Source of the DNA: Paraglomus occultum
Lineage: Eukaryota; Glomeromycota; Glomeromycetes; Paraglomerales; Paraglomeraceae
NCBI GenBank assembly: GCA_910592205.1
Contig: CAJVPJ010001217.1
Coordinates: 1-11,342 of the forward strand
Length of the DNA stretch: 11,342 nt
Reading direction: 5' to 3'
Shown here: positions 7,401 to 11,342 of the stretch, one piece after another
Position numbering within the stretch: position 1 is the first letter of the stretch
How the letters are laid out: the number at the start of each line of letters is the position of its first letter
Notes under the pieces: model-generated
Told to the model about the DNA's origin: nothing
Databases searched by the model: none
The model's input: only the letters and a program-made list of their open reading frames with translations
Position numbers and translations under genes: made by a program

Positions 7401-8093
7401 ATGTTGTTTCCCGATTTTGATCCCAATTTTCCATCTTACTTAGTTCACGAAAGTTATATCATTAACAACGGCAAAGACTTCGAATACTATTGCAAATGCT
7501 ATGATAACGTGTCCAACCTTTGTCACATTGGAAATGCTCTTTATGTTATCGTTTATGACTCTAATCATAGCCTACATTACATTTCCGGGTGTGACAATGG
7601 CATTCATGTTGTGCAATACGTGAAAAACATGAGGGAATTAATGACTATAACCGAGAGGTACAATATCCATCCCAACTTCGAAGGCTTCTGTATTTATTGT
7701 GATAACAATGGCACTTTCAGTTACATGCACAGCCAGTTTCTCTACTGTGTTTATCCTTATTCGTTGTATAGCGTTCACTGCAACAACAGCGGAGGCAATG
7801 ATAATTACAATAATAATGTCAATGTCAACATGGAAAGCAACTACGGTTATAGCAGCTGCAATGACGCCGACGGCGACGACAGCATAATCAGCGGAATCAA
7901 CAATCTCAACATCAACGACAGCATTTGCGGAATCAATGACTACGACGACAACGACGACAGCATAACTAGCGGAATTAACAACCTCAACACCAACGACGGC
8001 ATAACCACGACAATCAACTACCTCAATGACTACGACGACCACGTCGACGATAATCCGCGTCAACAACAGCGCCTTTATCAGCAGCACTATTAG
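7401..8093 (+). CDS. gene 3: diverged N-terminal-domain paralogue with Ile/Asn-rich repeats, HMG half lost
   Basis: The 230-residue frame starts in the conserved GATACACAATG context. The N-terminal domain is recognisable but most diverged: DPNF (7-10), YIINNGKDFEYYC (19-31), a four-residue insertion (DNVS), CHIGNALYVIVY (41-52), HSLHYISGCDNGIH (56-69), YVKN (73-76), NIHPNFEGF (88-96) and SQFLYCVYPY (111-120). Cys at 31, 41 and 64 match family positions; 33, 97, 100 and 116 are extra. Residues 129-158 are Asn-rich and 159-213 are two repeats around SGINNLN. The last residues (PRQQQRLYQQHY) are read in the same shifted Gln frame as in gene 2, while the Asn/Ser frame (NNSAFISSTIS) runs on past the stop. 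The HMG box is absent. Function unknown; a relic still under partial constraint, or a functional box-less form, are both possible. Confidence 0.7.
   Translation: MLFPDFDPNFPSYLVHESYIINNGKDFEYYCKCYDNVSNLCHIGNALYVIVYDSNHSLHYISGCDNGIHVVQYVKNMRELMTITERYNIHPNFEGFCIYCDNNGTFSYMHSQFLYCVYPYSLYSVHCNNSGGNDNYNNNVNVNMESNYGYSSCNDADGDDSIISGINNLNINDSICGINDYDDNDDSITSGINNLNTNDGITTTINYLNDYDDHVDDNPRQQQRLYQQHY
7875..8039 (+). repeat. two in-frame repeats of about 27 codons in gene 3
   Basis: Residues 159-184 (DDSIISGINNLNINDSICGI...) and 185-213 (DDSITSGINNLNTNDG...) repeat a DDSI-x-SGINNLN core. Gene 2 has one weaker version (IISRISNLNIDN, from residue 159). Genes 1 and 4 have the GYDNDD repeat there instead. 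Confidence 0.75.
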
Positions 8094-8330
8094 CGTTGAC
8101 AGTGTCTCTGAATTTCCTTCTTCAAATCAGTAAAATAGTGATAGTGACTTGACCAATCATGTACGCGATTTTCGCTAGTAAGGCAACCATCATCAATCGG
8201 CAAGAAAACTAGCAAGCGTGTCAATCTACCGTATACACCAAGGTTATGGAAAAGTTGTTTTTTTTTTTTGCCTAAGTCATATGGATCATTTTAGTTTATA
8301 CTTCCAGCGCAATAGAAGATTAATAGTCTT
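8094..8330 (+). pseudogene. decayed C-terminal half of gene 3
   Basis: No long frame remains, but the DNA aligns with the gene 2 tail. GTACGCGATTTTCGCTAG (8161-8178) matches GTACCCGATTGTGTCGCTAG (5054-5073), GTGTCAATCTACCGTATAC (8218-8236) matches GCGTATCAATTTACCGCATA near 5308-5327, and TATACTTCCAGCGCAATAGA (8297-8316) matches CTACTTCCGGCGCAACGGA. About 150 bases present in gene 2 are missing, and the Asn/Ser frame hits TAA at 8131-8133. Decay has gone further than in gene 2. Confidence 0.5.
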
Positions 8331-8409
8331 GTAAAAGGATAGAAGATGAGTGATTGGTTCTATTTGACATAAAATCTCAAAGCTTATTTGTTGTAAACGG
8401 TCGAGTGTT

Positions 8410-8417
8410 TGTACATA
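8410..8417 (+). promoter_or_regulatory. PUF-type motif after gene 3 (TGTACATA)
   Basis: It fits UGUANAUA with C at the free position, 14 bases before the AATAAA, and aligns with the TGTATATG of gene 2. Confidence 0.35.
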
Positions 8418-8430
8418 CTAATACGCTTTA

Positions 8431-8436
8431 AATAAA
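8431..8436 (+). terminator. poly(A) signal of gene 3
   Basis: AATAAA in GCTTTAAATAAAAAAATC, the aligned counterpart of the gene 2 signal. Confidence 0.5.
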
Positions 8437-8690
8437 AAAATCAAACTGGCGGCCAATCGCTTACGTATAGAAATAAATTTTTTATATCTAACTGCTCGGT
8501 AACGAGTCAATTCTCTAGTATTACCGGCTATGTTGTCAATGATCGACCCAAAGGCAAAACGTAAATAGTACTATGTTTAAGCATACCATCTCGACTTTGC
8601 TAATTATATTGCGCATAAGCTCTGTGAATAGCGGATTTAACTTACTGGCCAGTGGTTTTGATTTACGTGAGCAAACTTTATATTAGTATT

Positions 8691-10140
8691 ACCTCTCTCT
8701 ATAGCTACACCATTTGTGCAGAGAGGAGAGTCCGTGATCACATGATAAAAATTTACATAATAATAATCAAATTAAACCAATCAAATTACGGCCCCACCAC
8801 ACACGGCTGCTAGAAAATTCTCTTCTTATTGACAGTATGGGTATGGAGTTAACTTCACAATATGAAGAAAATTAGCGGGCAAAAAAAGAAAGCGACGAAT
8901 TGAAGCAAATCGAAGGGTCTCTTGGAAACTTTATTTTTACCTGAATATCCAACTTCCGTTGTAACGTATCCAATTGGCTATGGTTTTTACATCTTCTCTT
9001 GCATAAGCGTAGCGTACAGTCCACTATCTAACATCACTGGCTTATGTTGCATTATCTGTGCGAGCTGTCGGTCATTATACAGAGATTTGTAAATGACCCG
9101 CACTACAAAATTAATGTTAAATCATTTGACAGTCACTTGTATTGATTTCTGATTATGTCTTTTGCAAAGTCTAATTACGAAGATCAAGTGTTTGCGGATA
9201 TACAACATAAGGAAGTCGTGATTAACATGTTTACATTGTGCATACCTCAATATCAACATCCTATTGCCGAGACAAAACTTATTGACTCGAGGTTTTGAGA
9301 TAAGATATGTGGGTAAAATTCATGCATTGACTTCCTATGGAAATAAGTACAGTCATACTTCATTGTATATATGTTTGCCATAGCTAAACGTGCATTAGAT
9401 CATATGATTAACATGTCATTAGGTGTCGCCCCAAAATTCTATGATTCCGATTTCCCATGTTATAAATCTGACGGTTGATTTAATAAACCTTGCAACGATA
9501 CTTTCTCCCGATTTATGTGATCTGATTTGTGGCCTTAAAGTGGCAATTGGTAGTGTGGAATGCGGTAAATACAGAAATTTTGTGTGAATACAAAGTGGGA
9601 TATTAATCACACAGTTATTACCATTATTTATCATTGATAATTTTATAAAACCTCTGCACGCTAAGACGGGTTAGTTCTGTAAAATACCAGACGAAGAAAA
9701 AGTAAACATTATTAAGAGAAAGGAAAACTAACTGGCAAACGAGTTCGATGTAGGCCGTTTGACTACAAATATCATTCTTCAAAAGAAAAGAAGATAAAAG
9801 CCAAAACGCCAAACTTTATAACAGAATTATTAACCAATAAAATTGCTTTAAATAACGTTGCACACACACATATATATAACCCAATAAACGAGGTAGGACT
9901 GTATCTATAGAATTTCTCTCTACATAAATTATTGTTACACATTTAATCAGTTTATAGGGGGCGTGCATGCCTTTCTATTTGTATCATGGTCATAAAGAGA
10001 AAAAACATATATTGTGGTCACTTTTTTGGTTCACTCTTAGGAGTCTTCCCCCGAAACGCTGGGCTATTGGGCAGAACTCGCTGCGGCGCAAGCACAATAA
10101 AAATGATGTGAAGAACGAAAAAAAGGTTTGAATATACACA
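8691..10140. other. spacer and shortened upstream region of gene 4, no gene
   Basis: No credible gene. Segment 9066-9170 resembles 2355-2460, 9900-9985 resembles 2755-2890 (GAATTTCTC-CTACATAAA, GCATGCC-TT-TATTTGTAT), and 10018-10100 resembles 3001-3110 (TTTGGTTCAC, AGGAGT, CCGAAACGCTG, GGCAAGCACAA). Right after that, at about 10100-10112, the sequence jumps to the last 30 bases before the start (AAGAACGAAAAAAAGGTTTGAATATACACA). The roughly 1.3 kb present here in units A and B is gone, including the palindrome and the TATATAA box. A (CA)5(TA)4 microsatellite lies at 9861-9878. Confidence 0.6.
9861..9878. repeat. (CA)5(TA)4 microsatellite
   Basis: CACACACACATATATATA, a simple dinucleotide tract in the spacer before gene 4. 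Confidence 0.85.
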
Positions 10141-10495
10141 ATGTTCATTCATTATGATCCCAACCTCTGCTCTTACTTGGTCCATCCACATCAGATCATT
10201 AACAACGGTGAAGACTTTATTTATTATTGCGGTACACCCAACACTTGTCATATTGGGAATGCGCTTTACTTCATCGTTTATTCCCATCAGCAAAGTCTAC
10301 ATTACTTCACCGGATGCGACAATGGTAGTCATATGGTACTATACGTGAAGAACGAGGAAGAATTGAGTTACATACCTACGTGCAACATGAATCCCAACCA
10401 CGAAGACTTTTATATCTACGATTATAATGGCTGTTTCAGTTACGTCCCAAGCCAATTTTTCTACTTTGTTTACCACTTTTCAAGGTATGACTTTT

Positions 10496-10561
<66 letters not shown>

Positions 10562-11082
10562 ACAGTAGCGGCTACGATAACGACGATGACAACAGCAATA
10601 GCAGCTACCAAGGATTACCTAGCCGCGCTATCGATGACACTGGTTCAAGCATCGAACCAATAGAAAATAATGAAACTAATACAACTGTTTTATCTAATAA
10701 TCCTGCCACTCACACACAGCACTCGAGCAAAAATGGCAAGGGCGAGCTCTATATTATCGATGGCGTAATTCGGGCAGTCTATAAGAATTGTACAGTTGAT
10801 CTTGAGATAAATGATGTTCGTAACATAATTAAGAAGTTGCAAAAACGTAAGAAGAATAATTCCGTCAATTCGTTTATATTATACCGGGTACTCTTATCCA
10901 AAAAGCTAGAATATAAGAGAAAAGAGTTCGCGAAGGGCGACTTTCAATCTTATATTAGCGAATTCGCAGGCAAGACCTGGAAGGGGAAAACCGCGTCTGC
11001 TGAAAAGGCGGTAAAAGATCTTGCGGTTGTAGTCAACGAGCATATAAAGTCGAAAAATTTGAACCCCACTTTAGGGGTGTAA
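10141..11082 (+). CDS. gene 4: full-length two-domain protein, closest paralogue of gene 1
   Basis: The 313-residue single-exon frame has the same architecture as gene 1. The N-terminal domain covers residues 1-119: DPNLC (6-10), QIINNGEDF (18-26), CG-x4-CHIGNALYFIVY (30-47), GCDNGSH (58-64), YVKN (68-71); Cys at 10, 30, 36, 59, 81 and 98 match gene 1. Then come 14 Asn residues (120-133), one GYDNDDDNSNSS unit (144-155), a linker, a basic stretch KKLQKRKKNN (231-240) and the HMG box (about 240-302), with NSFILYR at 243-249 and ISEFAGKTWKG at 272-282 (Trp280). The last helix is less basic than in gene 1 (SAEKAVKDLAVVVNEH). A run of 223 bases is identical to gene 1. The upstream control region is deleted, so expression may differ or be lost. 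A likely nuclear DNA-binding regulator; target unknown. Confidence 0.88.
10498..10539 (+). repeat. (AAC)14 trinucleotide tract in gene 4
   Basis: Fourteen pure AAC codons encode poly-Asn; gene 1 has six at the same place (1571-1588). The lack of AAT interruptions suggests recent slippage. Confidence 0.95.
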
Positions 11083-11097
11083 ATGGGGAATATTGTC

Positions 11098-11105
11098 TGT
11101 ATATA
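11098..11105 (+). promoter_or_regulatory. PUF-type motif in the gene 4 3' UTR (TGTATATA)
   Basis: UGUAUAUA starting 16 bases after the stop, in GAATATTGTCTGTATATA, aligned with the gene 1 motif and identical in its eight core bases. Confidence 0.4.
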
Positions 11106-11157
11106 TCTGCGTAAAAAAAAGGTAAACAAAAACAGCAACATGTAAAAAGTAAAGGGT

Positions 11158-11163
11158 AATAAA
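11158..11163 (+). terminator. poly(A) signal of gene 4
   Basis: AATAAA 76 bases after the stop in GGTAATAAAATTATTT, homologous to that of gene 1. The inverted-repeat element begins 10 bases later. Confidence 0.6.
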
Positions 11164-11173
11164 ATTATTTATA

Positions 11174-11292
11174 CAGTCAAACTCCGATATAGTCAAGTTG
11201 ACGAGATAGGGACTTTTCTTTACTATATCGAAAATTTTCAATATAGTAAAGTTCATATATAAGTAGCATAAATCTTCACTATATCGCGACTG
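11174..11292. mobile_element. short pogo/Tc1-mariner-like inverted-repeat element (MITE-like)
   Basis: Starts with CAGTCAAACTCCGATATAGT preceded by TA (11172-11173), the style of end known for pogo/Tigger-type DNA transposons. The far end, read on the other strand from 11292, is CAGTCGCGATATAGTGAAG, sharing CAGT and CGATATAGT-x-AAG with a spacing difference. In between, CTTTACTATAT (11218-11228) and ATATAGTAAAG (11241-11251) form a perfect 11-base inverted repeat around a 12-base loop. No transposase is present. No TA lies exactly at the far end (GCCAGTATA follows), so the right boundary is uncertain and the element could be a diverged or partial copy. Confidence 0.55.
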
Positions 11293-11342
11293 GCCAGTAT
11301 AATAATAAATGACTCAAACGTTATTTCTACTGACGATTCAAC

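Larger units (their letters stand above)
5891..8690 (+). repeat. tandem duplication unit B (carries gene 3)
   Basis: The second copy of the unit, colinear with about 2849-5765. The upstream part 5970-7400 matches 3041-4456 block by block. The 3' part (8480-8690: CTCGGTAAC, GACCCAAA, GACTTTGCTAA, ATAGCGGA, GGCCAG-TGGTTTTGAT) matches 5547-5745. Differences are loss of the 25-bp repeats and an extra stretch of roughly 50 bases at about 6085-6135. Open frames here, such as one at 6569-6751, are not preserved in unit A, so only gene 3 is taken as coding. Confidence 0.8.

Noticed and set aside
8688-8735. CTCTCTCT ... AGAGAGGAGAG near 8693-8729 as a terminator-like hairpin
   Set aside because: The arms are simple purine/pyrimidine repeats with imperfect pairing and no gene ends there.
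9419-9812. Frames of 71 and 62 residues on the minus strand before gene 4
   Set aside because: No recognisable domain, no conserved counterpart in other units, and composition expected from AT-rich spacer DNA.
1-11342. tRNA, rRNA, CRISPR or bacterial operon signals
   Set aside because: No cloverleaf, rRNA core, regular spacer-repeat array or Shine-Dalgarno pattern was seen anywhere on either strand by eye.

Overview
The window looks like AT-rich nuclear DNA of an early-diverging fungus, and arbuscular mycorrhizal fungi (Glomeromycotina) are the best guess. The reasons are eukaryotic gene spacing, AATAAA-type 3' ends, TATA boxes about 75-115 bases before the starts, no ribosome binding sites or operons, Asn/Ser-rich simple repeats in proteins, and MATA_HMG-like boxes of a kind known to be expanded in those fungi. 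The assignment is inference; no rRNA or marker gene is present.

The window is dominated by a head-to-tail array of four paralogous intronless genes on the + strand: gene 1 (1211-2236), gene 2 (4457-5044), gene 3 (7401-8093) and gene 4 (10141-11082). All four share an unrecognised N-terminal domain of about 110-125 residues (INNG-[KE]-DF, C-[HR]-IGNALY-x-IVY, SLHY, [CN]NG-x-H, YVKN, a late aromatic block), followed by an Asn/Ser/Asp-rich tract. Genes 1 and 4 continue into a basic stretch and a C-terminal HMG box (NSFILYR ... ISEFA-x-KTWKG). Genes 2 and 3 end early: their C-terminal halves are still visible downstream as decayed sequence, broken by a shared frame shift into a Gln frame and by stop codons.

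Layout. 1-157: nothing recognised. 158-532 (-): a short HMG-box-like gene, divergent from gene 1. 533-1210: intergenic control region. 1211-2340: gene 1 and its 3' end. 2341-2990: diverged spacer holding a nested inverted repeat and a 3 x 25 bp tandem repeat. About 2849-5765 and 5891-8690: two copies of a tandem duplication of about 2.9 kb, each with roughly 1.4 kb of conserved non-coding sequence, then gene 2 or gene 3 and its decayed tail. 8690-10140: spacer, then a shortened version of the same upstream region, lacking about 1.3 kb just before gene 4. 11174-11292: a small pogo/Tc1-like inverted-repeat element directly after the poly(A) signal of gene 4.

Taken together this is a birth-and-death cluster: repeated unit duplication, near-perfect identity kept between the two outer full-length genes (likely gene conversion), loss of the DNA-binding half in the two inner genes, and repeat-length variation in the linker. 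Two regulatory features recur. A GCATTGCAATG(C) palindrome lies about 350-410 bp upstream of genes 1 and 2 (degenerate before gene 3, absent before gene 4), and a UGUANAU[AG] PUF-type motif lies in the 3' flank of all four. One reading is that full-length HMG regulators coexist with box-less, domain-only relatives, but no function can be demonstrated from sequence alone.
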